A DNA stretch of 64,000 nucleotides from Meandrina meandrites (Eukaryota; Cnidaria; Anthozoa; Scleractinia; Meandrinidae): contig OY855907.1 in the NCBI GenBank assembly GCA_963693305.1, positions 33,142,301 through 33,206,300 on the forward strand, written 5' to 3'. The translations under genes were made by a program, and so were the position numbers. Shown one piece after another: positions 11,306 to 20,627 of this stretch. Numbering within the stretch: position 1 is the stretch's first letter; every line of letters begins with the position of its first letter. The notes beneath the pieces are model-generated. The model was not told where the DNA came from and did no database searches. It saw only the letters and a list, made by a program, of their open reading frames with translations.

Positions 11306-12314
11306 TCACGCAAAAAAAGTACTTGGTCAATATCCCGCCATGGCTTTACCTTACGCTTGGTCGATAACTCATATTTCTTTTCTTTGCAGGCGCGCGTGGC
11401 TCTGTACAGAAATGAGCATGAACTTCTTTCCATTGTGTTTAACGCTACTGGCAGTGATCGGGAAAACTGGTTTTCTAAAAATCGCTTGATTCAGTCACCC
11501 TGGACCGACTTGGAAACTGAGCAACAAAACTACTTCTCCGTTCTTGGAGACTTAGCATCAGGCAGAGGTTTTTATATCAACAAGAAAAACAACAGTTGTG
11601 ATAGCGACTTTGGATGGCTGATGGCGTCATCCGGGAAACTTTGTGACTACGAGTCCCGCCATTCTTTGGCAGCTTTCACCTACAGTAAACTTGAAACAAA
11701 CGTCAACTGGAATGAGTATGGTAAGCTGGGGGTAGTGTAGATAAGGTAATGGCCGTGTTTTTATGGGAGGCGTTAGCTTCAACGGTGAAAAATTTGACCA
11801 ACCCAATATCCATTGTCTATGGAAAAAAACAGTGCGTTTCTAATGAGGCTGAATAGAAGCCAATAGCCGGTTTTATAATGATAATACGTCTTTTATACAT
11901 GTAAGTGTCGCTTGAGTCAGAAGAAGGTTTGGAAAAGTTTAATGCGTCCCGATTTATACAAGAGGAGGGAAGCTAGACGACTTTACCTTCTGATGCTTAG
12001 TGCATCGACGCACTAAAGGCGTTTTCCTCATTTCTCGTTTTTAGCTAGACTTTTACGACGTCTCTGCTCATTGAGATTCTTTAAACAATAACAAGAAAAT
12101 ACCAATGTCAAGGTTAGCCTTTTAACAAACAAAACAAGATTAAGGGAATGTGGTGAGGTAACACACTCGATAAGATATGTAAAGAAAGAATATATCAATA
12201 TCCAAGTTATTCTCTTCCTTCCCAAGTATGCACAGGTTAATTATTTCTCGTTGTATTCTCTCTGATTTAGAAAACGTTGGTATTGCAGATGTCTTGGCAG
12301 TTTTTATTCGTTGA
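7251..12314 (+). CDS. Secreted protein: N-terminal Cys domain, EGF, fibrinogen-like C-terminus
   Basis: Six exons, all GT-AG and in frame: 7251-7616, 8071-8185, 9565-9684, 10098-10273, 11390-11720, 12271-12314 (1152 nt, 383 aa). Residues 1-24 are a hydrophobic signal peptide ending near VVNS. Residues about 25-122 carry paired cysteines (EECLGACTEDMECGSVNF), resembling a PAN/apple-type domain. Exon 2 is an EGF domain (CEDNPCQNGGTC, then CECPPSLCGKRC). Exons 3-6 resemble a fibrinogen-related domain: SCLELLNAGIRKTG, YCDQDFMGGG, then GWTMVFK. The protein ends ADVLAVFIR. No transmembrane segment, so it is probably secreted, perhaps to the extracellular or skeletal matrix or as a lectin-like factor; that role is inference. 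This domain order is common among cnidarian secreted proteins. Introns hold SINEs and a hairpin element. Confidence 0.85.
7780..7855 (-). repeat. 76-nt tRNA-like sequence, probably SINE head or tRNA pseudogene
   Basis: On the minus strand the ends GACCTCG and CGAGGTC form a perfect 7-bp acceptor stem exactly 76 nt apart, and GGGTTCGAATCCC is a good B box/T arm. The D arm (GTTC..GCGC) and anticodon arm do not pair properly, so it is unlikely to be a functional tRNA. It lies in intron 1 of the secreted-protein gene, next to a pentamer repeat. The downstream minus-strand sequence may be a SINE body. Confidence 0.6.
7861..7945. repeat. Pentanucleotide microsatellite (GAGTT)n to (GTGTG)n
   Basis: Five to six GAGTT units at 7861-7889 change into GTGTG units (to about 7909), then into degenerate GGTATG/GGTGC words. 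Intronic, with no coding role. Confidence 0.9.
8689..8848 (+). repeat. SINE family B, 3' part
   Basis: CGCTTTGTAAATAGGCAGC and CCTACCAGTTGGGATTTTTA match the 3' body of the copy at 4367-4536 in the opposite orientation, followed by a tail that contains AATAAAGTGA and a T-rich end. The tRNA-like head is missing, as in a 5'-truncated copy. It sits in intron 2 of the secreted-protein gene. Confidence 0.6.
9281..9510 (-). repeat. tRNA-derived SINE, family A
   Basis: Shares with the copies at 10286-10550 and 61386-61678 the blocks GCAGGGTTACCCCCA.CAGTA, AATTCGCCGGTACCCATTTA and GAGAGGCACTATGA, and on the minus strand a head with CCTAATGGTCAGCGCGCTGG. The head is damaged by a short insertion. Intronic. 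Confidence 0.75.
10286..10550 (-). repeat. tRNA-derived SINE, family A, abutting a splice donor
   Basis: Near full-length. On the minus strand it starts GGAGGCGCGGTGGCCTAATG (A box region), has GGTTCGAGCCC (B box) and the conserved body. Its far end lies about 12 bp from the exon 4 donor (exon ends 10273, intron starts GTACGT), so the first intronic bases after the donor are SINE sequence. Confidence 0.8.
11239..11339. repeat. Snap-back hairpin element, 50 bp before an exon
   Basis: The outer arms GGCGGGATATTGGCC (11239-11253) and GGTCAATATCCCGCC (11325-11339) pair, and inner arms at 11262-11283 and 11297-11318 pair almost perfectly around a 13-base loop. The foldback ends 50 bp upstream of exon 5 of the secreted-protein gene (starts 11390), in the branch-point region. 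Confidence 0.75.
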
Positions 12315-13067
12315 AAGAAGGTAAGAATAGACGTGTCGTGCTTTGTGGATAAACGGCAATAGTCGTACGGCTACTTGAAAAAACTCTTCCTAAATTTACA
12401 ACAACAGTAACGTTTGCAGTTGGACCTTTAAAAAATGTTCCGTTATTCGTGAAACGACCAAACACGAGGAAACTAAGTCATGGATATGGCCCCAACCAGA
12501 TACAACACTACATTTGTAAGCTCCAGTAAGGGAACACGTCCCATAAGGAAACACTGCGTTATGGTCCTGGCAACAGACAAACAGCTGTCGACGAAAATGG
12601 TCAAAATCTATACCCTATTGTAGTATCCGTAGGAAGAACTCAGAACTTAACACAACACATGTTTAATCAACATGGCCGCTCGTGGAAGCACAAGGTCCCA
12701 GCATGCATTGCAAAGAGCATTCATAGCAATTACAAATATGGGCATAACCGTTCACCTATTTCAGACAAAACGGCTCCAAACATACCCGTTGATGCCTCAC
12801 ATAACCATACCCAAAGACAGCCACAGCTGGTGCAAGACAATGGCATTTTGTTGCCAAGAAATATGATAATACAAATACAGCTCAACCATTTACTTTTGAA
12901 GATGGATTTTATATTCGTGGTTTGGAAGCCTTTTTCAGTTGCTTGTTCGAACTGAAACCTCCGATGAGTGTGACCTTCTTATTAGTTTCATGTGCTCATA
13001 TATGAAAATTAAGACTGAAACGCAGTTCCGAGTCCATTTAGAGGGACATTTAGTGTTGTTATTGAAT
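12315..13067. other. Intergenic, possible decayed ORF
   Basis: 3' flank of the secreted-protein gene. A plus-strand frame is open over roughly 12440-12955 except for one stop near 12520; it has no recognisable domain and overlaps a second frame (12672-12866). It may be a dead mobile-element fragment. I do not call a gene. Confidence 0.35.
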
Positions 13068-13076
13068 TCTCGGTAA

Positions 13077-14301
13077 TAGCCTGCGTAGCTTGGCGGTTTT
13101 ACTGGGGCGAAACGTGCACAAATCAAGCGGCGAAGCCGCGACAACGAGCGGCGAAGCCGCGAGAGAAAAACCGCCTGCCCGGATCGGCTGCCTTTTTGGC
13201 TTCCGCCCCCTAATTTGCATTTTGACAACTTGTTGACAGGTTCTGTGGCTTCGAATAACCCAGCCAATCAGATGGTAGATTGTAAGATGAAACTTTATAC
13301 TTGGCCCGAGAAAGGCTTGCGTTGCGAGAGATAGATAGCGGGGAAAGCTATCGGGAAATCAAAACAAATATTCGATGTAGTGTTTTGATGGCGACGAAGG
13401 TCGTCATGCCGAAAAAGACTGCCAAAGAAGGTTAACGGTCAAAATAAAATAGGGGTGATAGCCTTACACGTCCTACACGACTCCTATATTCATCACATTT
13501 GTACATTTGCCGTATTATATTAAATTCCGTCTTTCGACCGTTTTTCTTCTCATTTGTCTAAAGGGCATTATTTGTTGTATTACTTGATGGCAGTGTAAGT
13601 TGAATAGCTTTCCCCGTCCAAGCTTCCACGGTATGGGACTCGTCAACAACAATCGCCGATCATCGCAGCACAATGGAGTTCGCTGTCGAGCACTGCCTCT
13701 ACAGAGTGGTAACGAATTTGCAGTGGATCGTCTCGCACGAAATTGATCACTTCAGACAACAGTTCCAACGCTGCGAAGTTCAGCATCGATAATGCTTTTT
13801 AACGGCGAAATCACAAGAACGCAGGTTCTCGTTGGGAACAATTCGATTCGATCGGCGAGCGCAAACACCGTGAAGATCATGCTTTTTCCAAACCCTGTTG
13901 GCAAAACGGCCATCACATCTTGCCCGCGAGGCAAACCGATTATAGCCGTTTCCTGTTCTTCCTTCAAAACAATTTCTTTACCTTCGCGGCGAATATTCAA
14001 TGTTGATAAAGCCTTCGCTAACGCTTCCTCTACCATGTTCATTTGCGATCTACGCGGCAAAAATCTTGTCAATACAAGAGCTCCCGTCGCGCTCCCTTGG
14101 GATATTACCAAAACGATTGATTGACGTGCCTAGCGTTCCGATCCAATCAGAACGGCCCGTACGCCAGCGTAAGGACTTCCCAAAAAAGTAGCCCATCCTT
14201 GCAGGCGGTTTCTCGCATTTTTCCTCCCCAGGCCAGTCGCGGCTTCGCCACTCTTTTAGCGCGCGTTTCGCCCCAATAAAACCGCCAAGCTACGCAGGCT
14301 A
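13077..14301. mobile_element. DNA transposon with ~38-bp terminal inverted repeats and 9-bp target duplication
   Basis: The left end TAGCCTGCGTAGCTTGGCGG and the right end (its reverse complement at 14282-14301) continue pairing for 38 bp with one mismatch. The direct repeat TCTCGGTAA flanks both ends (13068-13076 and 14302-14310), a 9-bp target duplication typical of Mutator-like elements. The body (1225 bp) contains a broken RecQ-like helicase fragment and no transposase, so the copy is non-autonomous. GGCGAAGCCGCG words repeat just inside both ends. Superfamily by duplication length only. Confidence 0.8.
13600..14111 (-). pseudogene. RecQ-like SF2 helicase fragment inside the transposon
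   Basis: The minus ORF 14111-13752 encodes an open N-terminal helicase segment: EEQETAIIGLPRGQDVMA, then motif I (Walker A) LPTGFGKS, then VLVISPLKSIIDAEL (motif Ia). Downstream in another frame, 13653-13600 encodes motif II and flank, IVVDESHTVEAWTGKA. The change of frame between motifs Ia and II, with sequence missing, shows a broken gene. A full RecQ-like helicase core needs about 350 residues plus motifs III-VI, which are absent. SF2 helicases carried by animal DNA transposons are known (for example in the AcademH lineage), but I cannot place this copy. Confidence 0.7.
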
Positions 14302-14310
14302 TCTCGGTAA

Positions 14311-15726
14311 TAGAAACGAACATTTAGCACGGTCCAGATGATGGGCAAACCATGCAGCCATTTTTGTTAATTTTAAAACTCTTAAGTTCGTGATGCCGAC
14401 AATACAAAACAATTCAACCCTTTTATCCTTGGGAATTGACTTAAGTTCATGATCACTGTCCTGGTTAAAGAATACAAACAAAACGTTTCCTAGACTTTCA
14501 AGAATCACACCTTTGACCTGCTAATTTAAATCTAAAGAGGAATGTAAATTGACTTCCTTTCTTACTCAATAACGTGATTGGCACGTTCATCCAAGCGTGA
14601 TCTACAACTTCCTCTTTTTCTCAAGAAATGCAACGTGCAATCTTGCTATTTATAACTAATTTTACAAACGGCCCTACACACTCTACAGAAGTATCCGTCT
14701 TTTAAAAGGATAACATGATAAATCTGGCAGTGCCATATTGGAAGGCTGTTACATTTGTCATTTGTTCTCCAATCACTCTGCAGTGAAACGAGAACAAATT
14801 TTCACACTAAATATCATAAACGCAGACAAGAATCAGGACTAGGCATCTCGTTTATTGATAGCTAGACTATAAGTAGACGGACAATGTTACAAGAACAATT
14901 GTTCAACAAATAACGAGGAAAATTGCCAACTATCCAAAGCGATCCCTGATATAATTAACATTTCACAGAAAACGAAGCGAGAGATGCCGTCGAGTGACCT
15001 TGAACCTGCGAAAAACACGAAAAACACCTTATATACCTGATAACAAATAGTCACGCACGCTTCCAAAATAGTAAGCACTTAAACGAGCGTGCATTCCTGA
15101 ACGCGAGAAAATACATATCTAACAATTCTTGAAGCAAAACTAAGAGCTAGAATTCCAATTAATTGTTGAAAAACTTGTAATAATGCTTTTACTAAAAGTA
15201 AGGTATAGTTTTAGGAAAACAATCTTAAAATAACTTCAGATCATGGCAAAACAAATTTATTTGACCTCGTTCGAGGTGGATTAACTACTTTGTCAGTTCA
15301 TTGTTCAGGAGTACCCAACGACTGTTTCAGGGAAAATTAATCCTACTATGTTCTAAACTTCAGCTGAGTGTCCTCACGTCAATCTTAGTTAATATTTAAC
15401 TTTACTAGCAAAAAAATACCCGCTCTTCACTGCCAGCGAGCAAGCCTTTTAGGAAACAAAACTCCCAGCCAGCCATAAGTGTGACCTTTATCAACGAGCC
15501 AGGAAAGTTAAAAATAGCAAAAGAAATACAAAATCAGCCGGTGTGAAGAAAATGTTCCCATCTTGCCAGCAAGCGGTCGCGTGTGCAAGTTCAAAGCCAG
15601 CCAGCGAATTTTATTTTGCTAAAAAGACTTGAGATGTCCTTTCTCGTTTCCTACACCAGTACTGCTTCGAAAATTAGTTTTGCGCTACATTCAGTTAAGC
15701 AGCAAAAACAATTGTCGTTTGTCTTA
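14311..15726. other. Intergenic, no gene seen
   Basis: AT-rich sequence with short shadow ORFs only. Words GGAGTACCCAAC (about 15309) and TACCCGCTC (about 15417) recur on the opposite strand near 22800-22840, hinting at old repeat sequence flanking the minisatellite block. No terminal repeats could be defined. Confidence 0.45.
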
Positions 15727-16085
15727 ATGCGATCACCGCAAAAGTTTCAGAAGTAGCAAAGTTTCACTGCAAAAGCCCGCCATGTTGAAAAGCGGAGAAG
15801 GCCCTGGGGACGAGGTTGTTGTCGTATTATGTTGTAATGCAATCACCGTAAAAGTTTCACAACAGAAGCTGCAAAGTTTCACAGCAAAAGCGATCGTCGT
15901 ATGTTGTAATGCAATCACCGTAAAAGTTTCACAACAGAAGCTGCAAAGTTTCACAGCAAAAGCGATCGTCGTATGTTGTAATGCAATCGCCGTAAAAGTT
16001 TCACAACAGAAGCTGCAAAGTTTCACAGCAAAAGCCACGGTCGTCTGTTGTAATGCAATCACCGTAAAAGTTTCACAACAGAAGC
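15727..16085. repeat. 72-bp minisatellite, left block
   Basis: A degenerate unit at 15727-15780 is followed by an interruption carrying CCCTGGGGACGAGGTTG, then about 3.6 regular units of 72 bp. Each unit contains GTAAAAGTTTCACAACAGAA, GCTGCAAAGTTTCACAGC and GTATGTTGTAATGCAATC. The word AAAGTTTCACA occurs twice per unit. 72 is a multiple of three, so long ORFs run through both strands (CCETF..IALQH); these are by-products, not genes. Confidence 0.9.
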
Positions 16086-16183
16086 TGTAGAACCGCCAAC
16101 CACGCTACATGCCAAATCACACTTTTTTGAATACATTATATATATCATCGGCTCATCCATAATCAATGAGCCTCGACACTACA
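16086..16183 (-). repeat. 3' LTR of the Ty3/gypsy element
   Basis: 98 bp starting TGTAGAACCGCC and ending CGACACTACA, so TG...CA. By eye it is identical to the copy at 20628-20725. It is preceded by the 5-bp target duplication GAAGC (16081-16085). Being on the minus strand, this is the 3' LTR. Confidence 0.93.
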
Positions 16184-16198
16184 TTCTCTCCTTTTCTT
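16184..16198 (-). other. Polypurine tract of the LTR element
   Basis: Fifteen consecutive purines on the minus strand immediately 5' of the 3' LTR, the priming site for plus-strand DNA synthesis in LTR elements. Confidence 0.85.
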
Positions 16199-16302
16199 AA
16201 GCAAAAACCTAAACAAAGACATGCTTTGAACGTCTAAAACACAGTCTCTAAGTTCTGACACTTTAAGTCACTCGGCAAAGTCTTTTGGTCTTTCAGACAC
16301 TC

Positions 16303-19300
16303 TTAGTTCAAAACATAGTCTTGAAAACGCGCAGGCTTCCTGACTACTCTTGAAGACTTCCGAATACTCCTCTGATCTGTCGATGACGACACACGACCTT
16401 CCGGCTGTATCATTTCATTTCCCGACACACTCTCGGGTACTGCTTGGGTACTGCTTCCAGACACACTCTCGGGTACTGCTTGGACTGGACTTGACGACTC
16501 GACTAGATTCCTTCCAGACAGTTCTGAGGTCGGTAGTACATCTCTAACACTATCACCTGGATCATTGTACCTCTTCACAAAAGCCGTGTTACGTTTAAAT
16601 TCCACACCAGCTTCGTTTCTGACTGTAATCTCGCTTCCCGTTTTCTCAACGACTTTGAAAGGACTCGAACGGAAGTTGGTTGAGAACTTATTTGACTTTT
16701 CTGCTTTCAGCAAAACTGCGTCTCCAACACGAATAGACTTAGGCGTGGCACCCCTTTTTGCATCTGCATAAACTTTGCCTTTCAACTTGTTCGACCAATC
16801 ACGGTCACGAACCTCCTCCCTTGGTACCTGGACAGTCTCTCTCCTCAACTCCGGCAACTTTGACCTCATCTCCCGACCGAACATAAGGTAATATGGCGTG
16901 GCGCCTGTGGTTGTCTGTGGAGTGGACCTGTACGCTGCTAACCAGGTAACCAACTCGGTTCGCCAATTCTTTCCTTCCAAATTTGCAATCTGAAGACACT
17001 TGAGCAAGGAACGATTCTGGCGTTCGACCTCGCCGTTAGCTTGAGGCCACAGAGGCGTCGTCCTTCGGTGTTCAACACCATGGGCTTGCAGGAACGATTC
17101 AAATTCCTCGGAAACGAACTGGGGACCATTATCTGTTCTCAAAGAGAACGGTACACCAAATCTGGCAAACATAGGAGAGATTGCTTCAATAATCTTTGTA
17201 CTTGTAGTAGACTTCAAAATGGCAACCTCCACAAATCTGCTGAAATAATCGACCACCACCAGGATGCTCTCTCCTGTGGGCAGGGGTCCCAACAGGTCTG
17301 CACTGCAATCTTGCCAAGGAGCATTTGGAGGCAAAACACGAGACATAGGATCAGGTGGGTCGCAACCTGAAGTAACTTGACAACCATGGCAAACCTTGCA
17401 CACTTTCTCAACATCCTTGTCCATCCCCGGCCACCAGACCTTACTGCGAAGCCGATACTTTGTCTTTACGATACCCTGATGCCCCTCGTGTGCTAGTTTT
17501 AGCACCTTGTCTCGCAAAACTCTGGGAACCACTATCCTTGTGCCACGAAGTAAAAGCTCGCCATAGGTGCACAGTTCGTCCTTGACGTGGGCATACGAAG
17601 CAAGTGTACACCGTTCCCAGTTCCCAGACCTCACACAGTTTTTCACTAGGCACAGTTCCTCATCATTATAAGATGCCTCTTCAATTTCGTTCGGTGTTAA
17701 CGCTACAGGCACACAGTTCTCCACGACGGCCCTGACAAAGTCATACTCCTCTCCATGATCCACCTGCTCTACAGAGTTTAAGCGGGAAAGGGCATCAGCG
17801 ATGTTCGTCTTGCCAGGTCGGTACACCACGTTAAAATTGAAGCCTTGTAGCCGCAAAACCCATCTCTCAATTCGGGCGCAGGGCTTTGACGTGCGCGAAT
17901 AGATGCGTTCCAAGGGCTTGTGATCCGTTTCAAGCTCAAAACTTAGCCCAGCTACGTACATGTTAAAACGCTCGCACGCCCAGACCAGAGCCAATGCCTC
18001 TTTCTCTGTCTGACTGTAGCGTCTCTCCACGTCAGTCAAGCTTCTCGACGCATACGAGACAACTCTCCACGTCTCTCCATGCTGCTGGGTTAGAACGGCT
18101 CCTAAACCCACGGGTGACGCGTCTGCAACAATTCTGGTCCTACAATCGGTTCTGAAGTAGGCCAGTGTCTCTGATCGAGAGATTAGACGCTTCAGCTCCT
18201 GGAAAGCCATTTGCTGCTCCTCACCCCAATTAAAGGCTACGCCCTGTCTAGTCAACTCTTGAATAGGCTTGGCAACGGATGCTACATCTGGCATGAACTT
18301 CGCTGAGTACTGGACCAAACCCATGAAAGACCGTACTTCAGTTGCGTCTTTAGGAGGCCGTGCATCTCTAATGGCAGCAACTTTCTCTTCACTTGGGTTT
18401 ATGCCATCGCTGGTCAGTTCATGACCAAAGAACGTGAGCTTTGACAATCGAAACTGGCACTTCTCTCTATTCACCGTCAACCCCACTTCACTCAGTCTAT
18501 CCAACACTGCAAAAAGACAACGGTCATGTTCGACTACATCCTTGCCATGAATAATGAGATCATCCGCAATGTTCGCAACTCCGGCGCAACCTTTCAACAC
18601 ATCTCTGACAATTTGCTGATATTTCTCCGGCGCCGAGGTCACACCAAACATTAGCCGCTTATAACGATACAGACCTCTATGCGTGACAAAGGTTGTGATG
18701 TGTCGACTTTCCTCGCAGAGTAAAATCTGATGGAAACCCCACTTGAGGTCAATTTTGCTGAACACGGTGCTGCCGTTCATGTCATGCACAAGTTCTTCCA
18801 CGGTAGGAATTGGGTGTCTTTCACGAATGATTGCTTCGTTCGCACGACGCATGTCCACACACACCCTTACGTCTCCATCGCCCTTGGGAACAACCACCAA
18901 AGGAGAAATCCATCCTGAAGGACCCTCTGGTACTTCTTCAATAATGTCAAGCTCCAGCAGCTCGTCGAGCTTTTTGTCAACCTTCTCACGCAAGCCAAAC
19001 GGTATTCTGCGTACATGTTGGGCCACAGGCTTCACAGACTCATCAATATGGAGTTTAAGCTCGTAATCTCTTAAAAGACCAACACCAGTAAACAAGCCCT
19101 TGTATCTCTCTTGGATATCACTCTCCAGTTGTCCACTAGTAACACTGTTCGCTTGTGAGGGTCCAACGCGCAAAAGACTTAGTACCTCAGCAGTTTCACG
19201 ACCCAGTAGCGTTCGACCGTTTCCCTTGACGACCACGAAGTCAGCCCCGCAACGAACGTTACTTCCAGCCAACATCACATCTGCGGTAAAAGTTCCAAGA

Positions 19301-20565
19301 GTTGGTAACGGTTTCGTACTACCATAAGCAAACAGTTCTTTGGCTGCCTTGCGAGACTCGCATTTAATTCCTTTCAGTTTCAACAAATCCCAGGTCTGCT
19401 GGCCCATCACGTTACAAGTAGCTCCAGAATCAATAAGAACATCAGGCACGTCCACGCCTCCGACAACTAGGGTAACCAAGCCACCACTTAGTGTCCCATG
19501 GCCAGAAGACTGTTCCACTGAAAATGCAAACTCGGGGCTATGTTGAACAAATCCGGGAGGTTCTCCACCTTGATTTCCACCAGCCACAAGGTTTGTCATT
19601 CGTGTCGCTCCACGTTCACGTCTGCCTCCACCGCCACCTCTGTTACCACCACCCCTCCTGCCTCCACCAGTGGCACCCTTCTTGTCCGGAACCTTTGCCC
19701 TTGATCCTAATTCGCCACCGCTGCGTTGTTGAACCTGGGGGCATTTAACTTTGAAGTGTCCAATACCGCCGCACTTTCTACAAGCTCGTCCACGAGCCGG
19801 GCACTTCTTGTCTCCACTGAAATGTCCTTCTTGACCACAACCAAAACAAATCTTTGCTTTCCGACCATCCGACTTGCCACCCACTGCATTTACTTGGTCA
19901 TTCTTTTGATTGTTTCCTTGGTCATTCGCTTGATTGTTCATTTGGTCCGCACTGAACTGTTTCAACTGTCGATCGACCGCTTCTTGCGACCTTGCAATCC
20001 TTAACAAATCATCCAATGTTAGTGCTCCCTCCTTTTCCAGGAACTTTCGACGCAAGTGGTTCGAATAACACTTGTCAATAACTTGATCACGGATGTAATC
20101 GTCCTCGCCAGCGCCAAACTCACAACTAATCGCCCGTTGACGAAGCCTGCAGACAAACTGATCGACTGTTTCTCCGCTTTCCTGCGCAATCTGTCTAAAT
20201 AAATGTCTTTCGAATGGAACGTTCGTCTTCGGTGCGAAATAATCATCAAGTACTTTAACCGTCGCTGCGAAGCCGCTCGCATCCTCACCGGCCAAAGTGA
20301 AGTAAATTTCCTGCACGTCCATTCCGGCAACATGTAGAAATAAAGCTCTTTTCTGTGCGTCGTCCGCAACTCCTTTCCCCGTTACGTATAAATTGAACGC
20401 CCTCTTCCATCTTTTCCATCGTTGATTTAAATTCTGTGGCTCTACCTTTGGATTAAACGGCTCCAAACAACCGACATCTAAAACGACCGAAGTGCTTCCC
20501 GCGCTTCCAGAAGTGCTCGAACCGCTTGAGTTTTCTGTCCCGGCTCCTTTCATCACAGAGACCAA
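16303..20565 (-). CDS. Gag-pol polyprotein of a Ty3/gypsy retrotransposon
   Basis: A single 1420-residue ORF with no frameshift between gag and pol. In order: gag N-terminal region (about 1-235); two CCHC zinc knuckles (about 240-277: CFGCGQEGHFSGDKKC, then CRKCGGIGHFKVKC); aspartic protease LIDSGATCNVMG (about 375); reverse transcriptase with FSKIDLKWGFHQI (about 600) and catalytic ADD in NIADDLIIHG (about 660); RNase H with VADASPVGLGAVL (about 810) and TDHKPL (about 875); integrase zinc finger H-H-C-C (about 1025-1060) and DDE residues in SADLLGPL, RTDNGPQF and NGEVERQNRS (about 1090, 1140, 1175); a GPY/F-like module SPFKVVEKTGSEITV near 1300. All key residues visible to me are present. 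Integrase follows RNase H, the Ty3/gypsy order. The position before ADD is Ile, where Tyr or Phe is usual. Confidence 0.96.
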   Translation of the reverse strand: MVSVMKGAGTENSSGSSTSGSAGSTSVVLDVGCLEPFNPKVEPQNLNQRWKRWKRAFNLYVTGKGVADDAQKRALFLHVAGMDVQEIYFTLAGEDASGFAATVKVLDDYFAPKTNVPFERHLFRQIAQESGETVDQFVCRLRQRAISCEFGAGEDDYIRDQVIDKCYSNHLRRKFLEKEGALTLDDLLRIARSQEAVDRQLKQFSADQMNNQANDQGNNQKNDQVNAVGGKSDGRKAKICFGCGQEGHFSGDKKCPARGRACRKCGGIGHFKVKCPQVQQRSGGELGSRAKVPDKKGATGGGRRGGGNRGGGGGRRERGATRMTNLVAGGNQGGEPPGFVQHSPEFAFSVEQSSGHGTLSGGLVTLVVGGVDVPDVLIDSGATCNVMGQQTWDLLKLKGIKCESRKAAKELFAYGSTKPLPTLGTFTADVMLAGSNVRCGADFVVVKGNGRTLLGRETAEVLSLLRVGPSQANSVTSGQLESDIQERYKGLFTGVGLLRDYELKLHIDESVKPVAQHVRRIPFGLREKVDKKLDELLELDIIEEVPEGPSGWISPLVVVPKGDGDVRVCVDMRRANEAIIRERHPIPTVEELVHDMNGSTVFSKIDLKWGFHQILLCEESRHITTFVTHRGLYRYKRLMFGVTSAPEKYQQIVRDVLKGCAGVANIADDLIIHGKDVVEHDRCLFAVLDRLSEVGLTVNREKCQFRLSKLTFFGHELTSDGINPSEEKVAAIRDARPPKDATEVRSFMGLVQYSAKFMPDVASVAKPIQELTRQGVAFNWGEEQQMAFQELKRLISRSETLAYFRTDCRTRIVADASPVGLGAVLTQQHGETWRVVSYASRSLTDVERRYSQTEKEALALVWACERFNMYVAGLSFELETDHKPLERIYSRTSKPCARIERWVLRLQGFNFNVVYRPGKTNIADALSRLNSVEQVDHGEEYDFVRAVVENCVPVALTPNEIEEASYNDEELCLVKNCVRSGNWERCTLASYAHVKDELCTYGELLLRGTRIVVPRVLRDKVLKLAHEGHQGIVKTKYRLRSKVWWPGMDKDVEKVCKVCHGCQVTSGCDPPDPMSRVLPPNAPWQDCSADLLGPLPTGESILVVVDYFSRFVEVAILKSTTSTKIIEAISPMFARFGVPFSLRTDNGPQFVSEEFESFLQAHGVEHRRTTPLWPQANGEVERQNRSLLKCLQIANLEGKNWRTELVTWLAAYRSTPQTTTGATPYYLMFGREMRSKLPELRRETVQVPREEVRDRDWSNKLKGKVYADAKRGATPKSIRVGDAVLLKAEKSNKFSTNFRSSPFKVVEKTGSEITVRNEAGVEFKRNTAFVKRYNDPGDSVRDVLPTSELSGRNLVESSSPVQAVPESVSGSSTQAVPESVSGNEMIQPEGRVSSSTDQRSIRKSSRVVRKPARFQDYVLN

Positions 20566-20609
20566 TTACTATCGAAAACCTCGACGAAATCCTCGACGAA
20601 AACTTCCAA

Positions 20610-20627
20610 AATTTACCTCGTCGCCAA
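20610..20627 (-). other. Putative primer binding site region
   Basis: Directly after the 5' LTR on the minus strand: TTGGCGACGAGGTAAATT. Position and TGG-type start fit a tRNA primer site, but the matching tRNA is not determined here. Confidence 0.5.

Noticed and set aside
12659..12955. 98-codon plus-strand ORF as a gene
   Set aside because: No domain, no splice context, overlapped by a second open frame; perhaps a dead repeat.
13792..14124. 110-codon plus-strand ORF in the 9-bp-duplication transposon
   Set aside because: Antisense shadow of the helicase fragment, which has real motifs on the minus strand.
15733..16090. 109- and 102-codon ORFs on both strands
   Set aside because: Same minisatellite artefact, left block.
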